From: Streptomyces pactum
GTDB lineage: Bacteria; Actinomycetota; Actinomycetes; Streptomycetales; Streptomycetaceae
Direction: 5' to 3'
NCBI RefSeq assembly: GCF_016031615.1
Contig: NZ_JACYXC010000001.1
Coordinates: forward strand, 4,774,001-4,838,000
DNA: 64,000 nucleotides
The position numbers and the translations under genes were made by a program. The notes beneath the pieces are model-generated. The model was not told the DNA's origin, did no database searches, and saw nothing but the letters and a program-made list of their open reading frames with translations. Below, in pieces: positions 15,996 through 24,850 of the stretch; position 1 is the first letter of the stretch; the number at the start of each line of letters is the position of its first letter.

Positions 15996-17519
15996 ATGAC
16001 CATGCAGGAACGGAACGAAGGACAACGCGGGGAACCACGCGACGGAGAACAGGAGGGGTCGGACGCCGGACCCGTCGGGGGGCCGCGCGGTGCGGAACCG
16101 CGTGGCCCGGAACAGCAGCGACCGGGGACGGCCGTACCGGAGTCCGACCGACCGGGGACGGCCGTACCGGAGCCGTACGGGCCGGGCGCGGGGGTACCGG
16201 CCGGTCCGCCCGGCGCGGAGGGGGCGGACGCGGAAGCGCCCGCCCCCTCCGCCGCTTCCGGCCCGCCGCGCGTGCCGCACGACGCGCCGCCCGCCCCCAC
16301 GGGGCGGCGAACGCACGGCACTGCGCCCGACCCGGGCGGCGGCGAGCGGGCCGGTACGGGGGCAGGGGCCGGTCCGCTCACCGGCTTCACGGTCGGGGTG
16401 ACCGCCGCCCGCCGCGCGGACGAGCTGATCGCCCTGCTGCGCCGGCGCGGCGCCGAGGTGCTGCACGCGCCGGCCCTGCGGATCGTGCCGCTTCCCGACG
16501 ACGCCGAACTGCTGGCGGCCACCGAGCGGCTCATCGCCCGCGCGCCCGACGTGGTGGTCGCCACCACCGCGATCGGCTTCCGCGGCTGGATCGAGGCCGC
16601 CGACGGCTGGGGGCTGGGCGAGGCGCTGCGGGACCGGCTCGGCGCGGGACGGCTGCTGGCCCGAGGGCCGAAGGTACGCGGCGCGATCCGGGCCGCCGGG
16701 CTGACCGAGGAGTGGTCACCGGCCTCCGAATCCATGGCCGAAGTGCTCGACCGGCTCCTGGCGGAGAACGTCACGGGCCGGCTGATCGCCGTCCAGCTGC
16801 ACGGCGAACCGCTGCCCGGCTTCGTGGAGTCGCTGCGCGCCGCGGGCGCGGAGGTGGTCGGGGTGCCGGTCTACCGCTGGCTGCCGCCGGTGGACCTCGC
16901 GCCGGTGGACCGGCTGCTGGACGCGATGGTGCACCGGGGCGTGGACGCCGTCACCTTCACCAGCGCACCGGCGGTCGCCGGCCTGCTGGACCGGGCCCGG
17001 GAACGGTCGGTGCTCGACGAGGTGCTGGACGCGCTGCGGCACGACGTCCTCGCCGCCTGCGTCGGCCCGGTCACCGCACTGCCGCTCCAGGCCCACGACG
17101 TGCCCGTCAGCCGGCCCGAACGGTTCCGGCTGGGGCCGCTGGTCCAGCTGCTCGCCACCGAACTGCCCGCGCGGACCACGCCGTTACCGGTCGCCGGCCG
17201 ACGGATGGAGATCCGTGGCCACGCGGTGCTCGTCGACGGCGAGCCCCGCCAGGTCCCGCCGGCCGGGATGGCGCTGCTCCGGGCGCTCGCCCGCCGCCCC
17301 GGCTGGGTGGTCGCCCGCGCCGAGCTGCTGCGCGCGCTGCCCGGAGCCGGACGGGACGAACACGCCGTGGAGACCGCGATGGCCCGGCTGCGCGGCGCGC
17401 TCGGCTCGCCCCGTCTGATCCAGACCGTCGTCAAACGCGGCTACCGGCTGGCGCTGGACGTCCCGGTGGAGCGGAAGTACGGGGTGCGGCACCGGGAGGG
17501 CGGCACCCCGGCCCGGTGA
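15996..17519 (+). CDS. nnaR: NnaR-type regulator: HemD-like domain fused to winged helix
   Basis: A 507-residue protein in three parts. Residues 1-125 are disordered and contain a 30-bp-period duplication (RPGTAVPES, RPGTAVPEP). Residues 128-390 match uroporphyrinogen-III synthase (FTVGVTAARRADELIALLRRRGAEV, VVVATTAIGFRGWIEA, ITFTSAP-type ending VTFTSAPAVAGLLD). Residues 400-495 are an OmpR/PhoB-type winged helix (LVDGEPRQVPPAGMALLRALARRPGWVVARAELL, VETAMARLRGALG, TVVKRGYRLAL). In Streptomyces this architecture is NnaR, a regulator of nitrate/nitrite assimilation encoded next to narK, as here. The HemD part is thought to sense or scaffold rather than make haem. ATG 15996 was chosen; ATG 16002 is equally possible. 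Confidence 0.9.
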   Translation: MTMQERNEGQRGEPRDGEQEGSDAGPVGGPRGAEPRGPEQQRPGTAVPESDRPGTAVPEPYGPGAGVPAGPPGAEGADAEAPAPSAASGPPRVPHDAPPAPTGRRTHGTAPDPGGGERAGTGAGAGPLTGFTVGVTAARRADELIALLRRRGAEVLHAPALRIVPLPDDAELLAATERLIARAPDVVVATTAIGFRGWIEAADGWGLGEALRDRLGAGRLLARGPKVRGAIRAAGLTEEWSPASESMAEVLDRLLAENVTGRLIAVQLHGEPLPGFVESLRAAGAEVVGVPVYRWLPPVDLAPVDRLLDAMVHRGVDAVTFTSAPAVAGLLDRARERSVLDEVLDALRHDVLAACVGPVTALPLQAHDVPVSRPERFRLGPLVQLLATELPARTTPLPVAGRRMEIRGHAVLVDGEPRQVPPAGMALLRALARRPGWVVARAELLRALPGAGRDEHAVETAMARLRGALGSPRLIQTVVKRGYRLALDVPVERKYGVRHREGGTPAR

Positions 17520-18405
17520 GGCCGGGCCCGGTGAGGGCGGTACCCCGGGCGGGTGGCGCACGGAGTCGGGTGGGCGGCACCCCGGGCGGGTGGCGGCCGG
17601 CCCGCGGCGCGCTGCCGGCCGGCCGCCCGGCGCCGGTGCGGTGCCCGCCGCCCGCACCGGCGCCCGCACGCGGCGGCGGGTGGGTCCCGGCGGCGGCCCG
17701 TAGCCCGCTGCCGTGCCCCGCGCCCCCGCCGCCGAGGTGGCCCAGGGCCTCGCGCCCGGCACGCACCGGGCTCGGGTGCGGTGCCGCCCCCGGCTCCCGC
17801 CGGGTCTGCGTTCGGCATCCGCCGGGGTTCCCGGCGCCCGGCACCCGCCCGTACCCACCAGCTCCCGCCGCCCGGTTTCCGCCTCCGGCACCCGGGCCGC
17901 CCCCCGCCGGTACGCCGGGGCAGGCGGGGGAGAGCCCGGCTCCGGACACGGGGTGTCCGGAGGGTGGAGCACGGAGCGGTGCGGGGTGCGTGGCAGCCTC
18001 CACCCGGTCGGCCGGGCACGCCGAGCGCCTCGCCGGTGGGCGGTACGCCGGCCGTGCCCCCTCCCGGATCCCGGACCCCGCACCCAGCACACCGGACGGA
18101 CCCCGGCCCCCGCACGCCGGCCCCCGGAGACGCCGGCCTCCGCAGACGCCGGCCTCCGCAGACGCCGGGCGGCCGCAGACGGACGGCAGTGGCCCGGGCC
18201 TCGCGCCCGGTCTCCGTGCCCCGCCCGGGCTCCCACGCCAGCCGGCCGGCCGCCGGCTCCCGGGCCACGCCGTGTGCCGGGCCCGCCGCGCCCGTACCCC
18301 CCCGGCCTCCGGCCGCCGGGCGGGACCGCGCGTCCGGACAGGTGCGCACTTGCCCCGGTTCGCGTACGGTTGACGGCTGCCTCACGCACAGGAGAAGGGG
18401 GCCTG
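17520..18405. other. 886-bp GC-rich spacer with short direct repeats
   Basis: No gene is supported. Repeats include CCCCGGGCGGGTGGCG at about 17542 and 17579. The 16-bp unit GACGCCGGCCTCCGCA occurs twice in tandem at 18129-18160, with a partial third copy to 18168. Open frames on both strands are compositional. The 3' edge holds the Shine-Dalgarno GGAGAAGGGG (18391-18400) of the helicase gene. I see no 19-bp rifamycin-associated palindrome, the element that precedes inducible helR genes. Confidence 0.65.
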
Positions 18406-21132
18406 GTGGCCGCGCACAACGCCACGCACACCGCACCGGCGGTGGAAGCCCGGGACGGGGACGGAATCCGGGACCGGGAGATCCGGATGGAGCAGGAGCA
18501 CCTGGACCGGGTGTACCAGCGCCTTGAGGAGAAGATCCACGAGGCCGAGTTCCTGATGGACGACGCCGCCAAGCGCGGTCAGGTCGGGACCCCGGGCGCG
18601 CTCGCCGAGCGCGACGCCCAGGTGTTCCGCGCCGGGGTCCACCTCAACCGGCTCAACAGCGAGTTCGAGGACTTCCTGTTCGGCCGGATCGACCTGCTCC
18701 TCGGCAAGGACGGTGAGCGCGGACCGGACGGCGCGTACACCTCCGTGGAGCCCGCCGACGACGCGGTGCGCAGTGACGAGGGCGGTGCCCCGAGCGCCGA
18801 GATCGCCGAGACGCTGCACATCGGCCGCCTCGGGGTGCTGGACGCCGACTACTCCCCGCTCGTCATCGACTGGCGGGCGCCCGCCGCGGCCCCCTTCTAC
18901 CGTTCCACCCCGGTCGCGCCCGGCCGGGTGGTACGCCGCCGGGTCATCCGCAGCAAGGGCCGGCGGGTGCTGGGGGTGGAGGACGACCTGCTGCGCCCGG
19001 AGCTGACCGCGACGCTGGACGGCACGACGCTGCCGGTGGTCGGTGACGGCGCCCTGATGGCCGCGCTCGGCCGGGCACGCAGCCACACCATGCGCGACAT
19101 CGTCGCCTCCATCCAGGCCGAGCAGGACATGGTGATCCGGGCGCCCGCCGCCTCCGTCACCGAGGTCGAGGGCGGGCCCGGCACCGGCAAGACCGCCGTC
19201 GCGCTGCACCGCGCCGCCTACCTGCTCTACCAGGACCGGCGGCGGTACGCGGGCGGCATCCTCGTGGTCAGCCCCACCCCGCTGCTGGTCGCCTACACCG
19301 AGGGCGTACTGCCGTCGCTGGGCGAGGAGGGCCAGGTCGCCATCCGCGCCCTGGGCTCGCTGGTCGAGGGGGAGGAGGCCGCGGACTGGGGCGGGCCGAA
19401 GGCGCCCGCCGAGGGAGCGGACGGCGAGCCGGGCGGCCCGGTCGGCGGCGACGGCCGGGTCTACGACGAACCCGCCGTGGCCCGGATCAAGGGGTCGGCC
19501 CGGATGACCAAGGTGCTGCGGCGGGCGGCGCGCGGCGCGCTGGAACGCCCGGCCCCCGCCGCGCCCGGCCGCCGGGGCGGTGCCCGGCGCCGCGACGGCG
19601 CCCCGCAGGTCCGGGGCGCCGCCGGGGACGCCGCGCAGCTGTCGTTCGAGGTGGCGGGCGCGCCCGCCGACCCGGCACCCGGGCGGACCCCGGCGGCCGA
19701 GCCACTCCCGGCTCCCGGCCGGCCCGCGGCCGGCCCGGCGGCCGAGACGGCCGTGTCCGGCCCCGGCGGTGGCGGGGCCGGGCCGGTCACCCCCGACCGG
19801 TTGCGGGTCGTCGCCTTCGGCCGCCGGGTGGAACTCGACGAGCAGGAGCTGCGCCGTATCCGGCAGACCGCGCTCGGCGGCACCGCGCCGGTCAACCTGC
19901 TCCGGCCGCGTGCCCGACGGCTGCTGCTGGACGCGCTGTGGGGCCGGTCCGGCGCCGGGCAGCGGTACACCGACCCGGAGCTGGCCGCCGAGGCGCGGCA
20001 GGCGTTCGACGAGGACATCACCTCCGAGCCGGAGTTCCTGGAGTTCCTCGACGCCTGGTGGCCGGAGCTGACGCCGCGCGCGGTGCTCGCCGCGATGGCC
20101 GACGAGAAGCGGCTGGGCCGGTGGGCCCGCCGCATCCTCACCCCGCGCGAGGTACGGCTGCTGGCCCGGTCCCTCAAGCGGCTCGGCCCGGACGGGCGGG
20201 GCCCGCTGTCGGTGCACGACGTGGCGCTCCTGGACGAGCTGAACAGCGTGCTCGGCGCCCCGGCCCGGCCCCGCCGCCGCGAGGTCGATCCGCTGGACCA
20301 GCTCACCGGGCTGGAGGAGCTGACCACCTACGCCGACCGGATGTCCGGTGGCCGGGCCCGTGACGAGCGGCTGCGGGAGGAGGCCCGTACCGACTACGCG
20401 CACGTGATCGTGGACGAGGCGCAGGACCTGACCCCGATGCAGTGGCGCATGGTCGGACGGCGCGGCCGGCACGCGACCTGGACCGTGGTCGGCGACCCGG
20501 CGCAGAGCTCCTGGTCGGACCCGGACGAGGCGGCCGAGGCCCGTGACGAGGCGCTGGGCAACCGCCCCCGCCGCCGGTTCACCCTCACCGTGAACTACCG
20601 GAACCCGGCGGAGATCGCCGAGCTGGCCGCCAAGGTGCTGGCGCTGGCGATGCCCGGCATGCCCGCCCCGGAGGCGGTGCGGTCCACCGGCGTGGTGCCC
20701 CGCTTCGTGGTGGCCGGCACGCCCGACGGGGACCGCGTGCCCGGCGGGGGCCGCGGGGCGGTCGGGAACGGTGCGCCGGACGGCGCGGGCGCGGCGGACC
20801 TGGGCGCCTGTGTCCGGCGGGAGGCGAGCCGCCTGCTGGCCGAGGTGGACGGCACGGTCGGCGTGGTCGTCGCCATGGGCCGCCGCGCCGAGGCCCGTGC
20901 ATGGCTGGCCGGACTCGGCGGACGGGTGGTGGCGCTGGGCAGCCTGGAGGCGAAGGGCCTGGAGTACGACGCCACCGTCGTCGTCTCGCCCGCAGAGATC
21001 GCCGACGAGTCGCCGGCCGGACTGCGGGTGCTGTACGTGGCGCTGACCCGGGCGACCCAGCGGCTGAGCGTCGTGTCGGGAGAGCGGGACATGCCGGACG
21101 AGGCAGGCGTACCGGACCTGCTGCGGGACTGA
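18406..21132 (+). CDS. HelD/HelR-like RNA polymerase recycling ATPase (UvrD-type helicase fold)
   Basis: A 908-residue protein starting at GTG 18406, 5 bp after GGAGAAGGGG. The N-terminus is a charged antiparallel coiled coil (MEQEHLDRVYQRLEEKIHEA), the arm that enters the RNA polymerase secondary channel. Then comes the family motif GRLGVLDADYSPLVIDWRAPAAAPFY, and Walker A GGPGTGKTAVALHRAAYLLY near residue 257. Walker B is DEAQDLTPMQWRM near 668, with VGDPAQS and EAKGLEYDATVVV at the end. HelD proteins remove RNA polymerase from stalled complexes, and HelR variants give rifamycin tolerance. Between the Walker motifs sits an unusual insert of about 100 residues rich in Pro/Ala/Gly (near 375-475). 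No rifamycin-associated element is visible, so a housekeeping role is more likely. Confidence 0.9.
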   Translation: MAAHNATHTAPAVEARDGDGIRDREIRMEQEHLDRVYQRLEEKIHEAEFLMDDAAKRGQVGTPGALAERDAQVFRAGVHLNRLNSEFEDFLFGRIDLLLGKDGERGPDGAYTSVEPADDAVRSDEGGAPSAEIAETLHIGRLGVLDADYSPLVIDWRAPAAAPFYRSTPVAPGRVVRRRVIRSKGRRVLGVEDDLLRPELTATLDGTTLPVVGDGALMAALGRARSHTMRDIVASIQAEQDMVIRAPAASVTEVEGGPGTGKTAVALHRAAYLLYQDRRRYAGGILVVSPTPLLVAYTEGVLPSLGEEGQVAIRALGSLVEGEEAADWGGPKAPAEGADGEPGGPVGGDGRVYDEPAVARIKGSARMTKVLRRAARGALERPAPAAPGRRGGARRRDGAPQVRGAAGDAAQLSFEVAGAPADPAPGRTPAAEPLPAPGRPAAGPAAETAVSGPGGGGAGPVTPDRLRVVAFGRRVELDEQELRRIRQTALGGTAPVNLLRPRARRLLLDALWGRSGAGQRYTDPELAAEARQAFDEDITSEPEFLEFLDAWWPELTPRAVLAAMADEKRLGRWARRILTPREVRLLARSLKRLGPDGRGPLSVHDVALLDELNSVLGAPARPRRREVDPLDQLTGLEELTTYADRMSGGRARDERLREEARTDYAHVIVDEAQDLTPMQWRMVGRRGRHATWTVVGDPAQSSWSDPDEAAEARDEALGNRPRRRFTLTVNYRNPAEIAELAAKVLALAMPGMPAPEAVRSTGVVPRFVVAGTPDGDRVPGGGRGAVGNGAPDGAGAADLGACVRREASRLLAEVDGTVGVVVAMGRRAEARAWLAGLGGRVVALGSLEAKGLEYDATVVVSPAEIADESPAGLRVLYVALTRATQRLSVVSGERDMPDEAGVPDLLRD

Positions 21133-21496
21133 GCCGGTCCCACGGCCGGTCCCGGGGACCCGCGGTCCCACGGCTGGCCCCTGGGGCCCGCAGCCCCGCC
21201 GGCCCCGGGGCCGCCCCGCCGGCCGGCCTCGCGGCCCGCGCCCCCGAGCGGTTCCGGGCCCGAGGCCGGTCACCCGGGCGCTCGGCCCCCGGCCGGTCCC
21301 GGGCCGCTCGGCGCCGGGCAACCGGCCGCCGCTGCCCAGTGGCCCTGTCCCCGTACCGCCCCCGGCCGCCGAGGCCGGGGCGGTACGGGGGACGGGGCGG
21401 GGCTGGGCGCGTATGTCGTCCGGAGTGGTCACGGGTGCGAGCGCCGAGCGCGTTCGCCGTACGAGGTGACCGCCGGCCGTGGCCCACCGGTGGTCC

Positions 21497-21560
21497 GACG
21501 CCCCTCGGTGGTCTCCCGGCGCGGTGGATCGACGCCCCTCGGTGGTCTCCCCGGCGCGGT
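21497..21560. repeat. tandem duplication, about 34-bp period
   Basis: GACGCCCCTCGGTGGTCTCC followed by a C/G-rich GGCGCGGT end occurs at 21497-21524 and again at 21531-21560, with one C inserted in the second copy. It lies in the long spacer after the HelD-like gene. No coding function is seen. The stretch 21133-21700 around it holds no supported gene. Confidence 0.85.
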
Positions 21561-21729
21561 GAGCGAAGGGCCGTACATGGGCCCTCCTGACCGGTGCGGT
21601 GGAAGAGGGCGGCGGGGGGCGTACGGGGGTGAGGCCGGGGCGGCACGGGGTGACTCGCCGGGGGGCGGGGTGACGGAACCGCATCCATCGGGCCGGTGCG
21701 ACGGGAATCGGTTCCGGCGATCCTTTGTT

Positions 21730-21896
21730 AGCCTGGAGGTGGCACCGGCTCGATCCAAGCCCCCGGGCCCAACCATAGTCGCTTCGAGCGACCACTTGCC
21801 GCGAGGCGAGCATGGCGGGTCGGTGCCACCCTTACTTCCCCGGCGCCTTGGCGCCGGAGCCCGCCGCCGGTCCCACGACCGGCGGCGGTTCTGTTT
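21730..21896 (+). ncRNA. candidate structured non-coding RNA or riboswitch-like leader
   Basis: A nested fold is visible by eye. P1: GGTGGCACCG (21738-21747) pairs exactly with CGGTGCCACC (21821-21830). Inside, P2 pairs CCC/CCAT (21768-21770, 21773-21776) with ATGG/GGG (21812-21815, 21817-21819). P2 encloses two hairpins: GTCGCT-TCG-AGCGAC (21778-21792) and CTTGCC-GCGA-GGCGAG (21795-21810), the latter with a GNRA tetraloop. A further hairpin at 21840-21857 and a strong terminator at 21861-21896 follow. The order of domain plus terminator resembles a riboswitch or a stable small RNA. The next gene starts 520 bp further on, which favours an independent RNA. The 5' end is unknown; TTAGCCT at 21728 might be a -10 region. 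No known RNA family is recognised. Confidence 0.6.
21861..21896 (+). terminator. intrinsic terminator of the candidate ncRNA
   Basis: CCGCCGCCGGTC (21861-21872) pairs perfectly with GACCGGCGGCGG (21877-21888) around the loop CCAC. It is followed by TTCTGTTT. Twelve G/C-rich pairs and a T-tract are rare in this genome context, so a real transcript ending here is likely. Confidence 0.88.
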
Positions 21897-22417
21897 CCGG
21901 CGGCGGCCCCTTCGGGCGCCTGCCGGGTTCGTGACGGACACCGCCGCCGCGTCGCTCCGGGCCTCTGCGGGTCTCTGCGGGTCTCTCAGGGGAAATCCCC
22001 ACCGCATTTTCCGGGGGTGGTACCGCCCGCCCCCTCCTTGCCGTGCCGCTGTCGCCGGGGGCGTACCGGTACCGGGGCGGCCCGCGCGGGAACCGGTCGG
22101 GCCGCCGCCGCGTCAACGTCGGCGGAAGCTTCGGCGGAGCCCGGGAAGGGTCGTGGCGCTGCACCCCGGCGCCACGGGTACGGGTACCCCGCAGCCCCGC
22201 CGGCCGGGCCGGGAACTGGTTGCCCGCACCCCCTACCGATCTCTCGCAATGCGGAATAATATTTCCGAAAGCTGCCCCGAGTTACCTCGTACTCGCTGGT
22301 AGGTGCGACGATTCGAGGGCGCGGCCCGGGTCGGTCCGGTACGCCGCGACTGCCCGGTACAGCGGCAAACGCGACTCAGCGACAACGTGACATCAGGAAA
22401 AGCAGAGGAAGTCCGCC
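21897..22417. other. 521-bp spacer before the malic enzyme gene
   Basis: No gene is supported. There is a short tandem GCGGGTCTCT (21967-21986) and the palindrome GGGGAAATCCCC just after it. An A/T-rich inverted repeat, CGGAA-TAATAT-TTCCG, lies at 22252-22267. The last is the only A/T-rich spot and is a reasonable place for the promoter or a regulator site of the malic enzyme gene. GAGGAA at 22405-22410 is that gene's ribosome-binding site. Confidence 0.55.
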
Positions 22418-23836
22418 ATGGCAACGGCGCCCAGCGTCTCCTACTCGATGACGATTCGGCTGGAGGTGCCTGCCAGCGGGACCGCGGTCTCGCAGCTCAC
22501 CACGGCCGTGGAGTCCTCCGGTGGCTCGGTCACCGGTCTCGACGTGACGGCATCCGGCCACGAGAAGCTCCGTATCGACGTGACCATCGCCGCGACCTCC
22601 ACCGCCCACGCCGACGAGATCGTCGAGAAGCTGCGCGGGATCGAGGGCGTCACCCTGGGCAAGGTCTCGGACCGTACCTTCCTGATGCACCTCGGCGGCA
22701 AGATCGAGATGGCCTCCAAGCACCCGATCCGCAACCGTGACGACCTGTCGATGGTGTACACCCCGGGGGTCGCCCGGGTCTGCCAGGCCATCGCCGACAA
22801 CCCCGAGGACGCCCGCCGCCTCACCATCAAGCGGAACAGTGTGGCGGTCGTCACCGACGGCTCGGCGGTGCTGGGCCTGGGCAACATCGGGCCCAAGGCC
22901 GCGCTGCCGGTGATGGAGGGCAAGGCGGCCCTCTTCAAGCGGTTCGCCGGCATCGACGCCTGGCCGCTGTGCCTGGACACCCAGGACCCGGACGCCATCG
23001 TGGAGATCGTCAAGGCCATCGCGCCGGGCTTCGCCGGGATCAACCTGGAGGACATCTCCGCGCCCCGCTGCTTCGAGATCGAGGCCAGGCTCCGCGAGGC
23101 CCTGGACATCCCGGTCTTCCACGACGACCAGCACGGCACCGCCATCGTGGTGCTCGCCGCGCTCACCAACGCGCTGCGCGTGGTCGGCAAGAGCATCGGC
23201 GACGTGCGGGTGGTGATGTCGGGTGCGGGCGCCGCCGGTACCGCGATCCTCAAGCTGCTGATCGCCGCCGGGGTGAAGCACGCGGTGGTGGCCGACATCC
23301 ACGGCGTGGTGCACGCGGGCCGTACCGACCTGGTCTCCGCCGACCCCGACTCCGCCCTGCGCTGGATCGCCGACAACACCAACCCGGAGGGCGTGACCGG
23401 CACCCTCAAGGACGCGGTGCGCGGCGCCGACGTCTTCATCGGGGTCTCCGCGCCCAACGTGCTGAGCGGCGAGGACGTGGCCGCGATGGCCGAGGGCGCG
23501 ATCGTCTTCGCGCTCGCCAACCCGGACCCGGAGGTGGACCCGGCGGTCGCCCGGCAGACCGCCGCGGTGGTCGCCACCGGACGCTCCGACTTCCCCAACC
23601 AGATCAACAACGTGCTGGTCTTCCCGGGCGTCTTCCGCGGCCTGCTGGACGCCCAGTCGCGCACCGTGGACACCGGCATGATGCTGGCCGCCGCCGGCGC
23701 CCTCGCCGACGTGGTGCACGACGACGAGCTGAACGCGAACTACATCATCCCGAGCGTCTTCAACGACAAGGTCGCCGGCGCGGTCGCCGGAGCGGTCCGC
23801 GAGGCCGCCAAGGCGGTCACCGCGGACCCGGTCTGA
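22418..23836 (+). CDS. NAD(P)-dependent malic enzyme with N-terminal ACT-like domain
   Basis: A 472-residue cytosolic enzyme that converts malate to pyruvate, CO2 and NAD(P)H. Residues 8-85 form an ACT-like domain (SMTIRLEVPASGTAVSQLTTAVESSGG) that may bind an amino-acid or other effector. The malic domain follows: RNRDDLSMVYTPGVARVC holds the catalytic Tyr, and GDGSAVLGLGNIGP-type sequence (TDGSAVLGLGNIG) and FHDDQHGTAIV provide the metal and substrate residues. The NAD-binding part has VVMSGAGAAGTAI. The length agrees with short bacterial malic enzymes such as MaeA-like two-domain forms. ATG 22418 follows GAGGAA by 7 bp. In Streptomyces, malic enzyme feeds pyruvate and reducing power to lipid and antibiotic synthesis. 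Confidence 0.95.
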   Translation: MATAPSVSYSMTIRLEVPASGTAVSQLTTAVESSGGSVTGLDVTASGHEKLRIDVTIAATSTAHADEIVEKLRGIEGVTLGKVSDRTFLMHLGGKIEMASKHPIRNRDDLSMVYTPGVARVCQAIADNPEDARRLTIKRNSVAVVTDGSAVLGLGNIGPKAALPVMEGKAALFKRFAGIDAWPLCLDTQDPDAIVEIVKAIAPGFAGINLEDISAPRCFEIEARLREALDIPVFHDDQHGTAIVVLAALTNALRVVGKSIGDVRVVMSGAGAAGTAILKLLIAAGVKHAVVADIHGVVHAGRTDLVSADPDSALRWIADNTNPEGVTGTLKDAVRGADVFIGVSAPNVLSGEDVAAMAEGAIVFALANPDPEVDPAVARQTAAVVATGRSDFPNQINNVLVFPGVFRGLLDAQSRTVDTGMMLAAAGALADVVHDDELNANYIIPSVFNDKVAGAVAGAVREAAKAVTADPV

Positions 23837-24341
23837 CCGCGCCGCGCGCCGGTGCCGCACTCCGTGGCGCCTCGTGCGCGCGGGGTGAGCGTCGTGATCG
23901 CGCCGGAGGCGGTGGTGTCCGGCACGGACCGATCGCCGTACGGTTCACGTCCGCTCCGGATGCGTTCCGTGCCCGTTCCGGACCGCTCGGTGGCCGCCCA
24001 GGGCGCGGCCCGGGCCGGGCCCGGGACCGGCCCGAAGGGAGCCGGTGACCCCGGCCCGGCCGGCACGGCGCGTCGCGGGGTGCGGGGCTGTAACCCTCCC
24101 CATAGGGTGACGGGCATAAATACGGCCGTCACGGCGCTCTTCGTGTGATCTCGCAGGGCGCCGGATTGGCTTTCCCGCCACAGGTGGAGGCAGGATGCCC
24201 CCCGAGGACTCCGTCCAGGGGGGACCCCCAGGGCGCGGAAAGATCAAACGGTCAGACCCGGGTCCGGGGACTGTCCGAGGGCCCTGGCAGCATCGGCTTC
24301 GATCTCACGCCTCATTGGCAAGAAGAACACGGGAGTACAAC
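23837..24341. other. 505-bp spacer before hupA
   Basis: No gene is supported. CCCCATAGGGTGACGGGCA and an adjoining TAAATAC at about 24117 form the only A/T-richer point and may belong to the hupA promoter. A C-rich stretch with the dyad CCCCCGAGG / CAGGGGGG is seen at about 24198-24230. Long leaders ahead of HU genes are common. Confidence 0.5.
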
Positions 24342-24623
24342 ATGAACCGCAGTGAGTTGGTGGCCGCGCTGGCCGACCGCGCCGAGGTGACCCGCAAGGA
24401 CGCCGACGCCGTCCTGGCCGCCTTCGCCGAGGTGACGGGTGAGGTCGTCGCCAAGGGCGAGGAGAAGGTCACCATCCCCGGCTTCCTCACCTTCGAGCGC
24501 ACCCACCGTGCCGCCCGCACCGCTCGCAACCCGCAGACCGGCGACCCCATCGAGATCCCGGCCGGTTACAGCGTGAAGGTCTCCGCGGGCTCCAAGCTCA
24601 AGGAAGCCGCCAAGGGCAAGTAA
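24342..24623 (+). CDS. hupA: HU-family DNA-binding protein
   Basis: A 93-residue histone-like protein, full length for HU: MNRSELVAALADRAEVTRKDADAVL forms the helical dimer body. GEKVTIPGFLTFERTHRAARTARNPQTGDPIEIPAGYSVKVS contains the strand arms with the R-x-R-NPQTG tip that bends DNA. It compacts the nucleoid as a dimer. ATG 24342 follows GGGAG by about 6 bp. It is the short HU form; the long Lys-rich C-terminal tail of HupS-type actinobacterial HU proteins is absent. A clear terminator follows at 24676. Confidence 0.97.
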   Translation: MNRSELVAALADRAEVTRKDADAVLAAFAEVTGEVVAKGEEKVTIPGFLTFERTHRAARTARNPQTGDPIEIPAGYSVKVSAGSKLKEAAKGK

Positions 24624-24675
24624 GTCCCTCACAGGGCGCGCACGGCCCCAGGGGCGGGCGAGACCCGAAGCGCGA

Positions 24676-24708
24676 GGGCGGCCACCACGGACAGGGTGGC
24701 CGCCCTTT
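24676..24708 (+). terminator. intrinsic terminator of hupA
   Basis: GGGCGGCCACC (24676-24686) and GGTGGCCGCCC (24695-24705) pair over 11 bp with an 8-nt loop, followed by TTT. It lies 52 bp after the hupA stop. Confidence 0.88.
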
Positions 24709-24724
24709 GGCATACCCGGGCGGC

Positions 24725-24850
24725 ACGGGACGCCCCGGACGCGGGATGGCGTGGCGGGCGCGGGGTGACGCTCCGGACGCGGGATGACGTGCCCGACGGG
24801 GGTGACGCTCCGGACGCAAGGTGACGTGCCGGGCACGGGGTGACGCGCGG
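24725..24850. repeat. degenerate tandem repeat, period about 36 bp
   Basis: Units of the form GGGGTGACGCTCCGGACGCG followed by GGATGACGTGCC occur about three and a half times. The first is the most diverged. The repeat lies directly after the hupA terminator. No gene is seen. Confidence 0.8.

Noticed and set aside
15996..17519. Considered as a haem biosynthesis enzyme (HemD)
   Set aside because: The fused winged helix, the neighbouring narK and the absence of other hem genes fit NnaR better.
18300..18405. Searched for a rifamycin-associated element before the HelD-like gene
   Set aside because: No palindrome of the expected type was seen; only scattered GC-rich sequence.
21738..21830. GGTGGCACCG considered as a T-box antiterminator signature
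   Set aside because: There is no stem I or specifier loop, no downstream aminoacyl-tRNA synthetase or amino-acid gene, and the sequence pairs as a simple closing stem.
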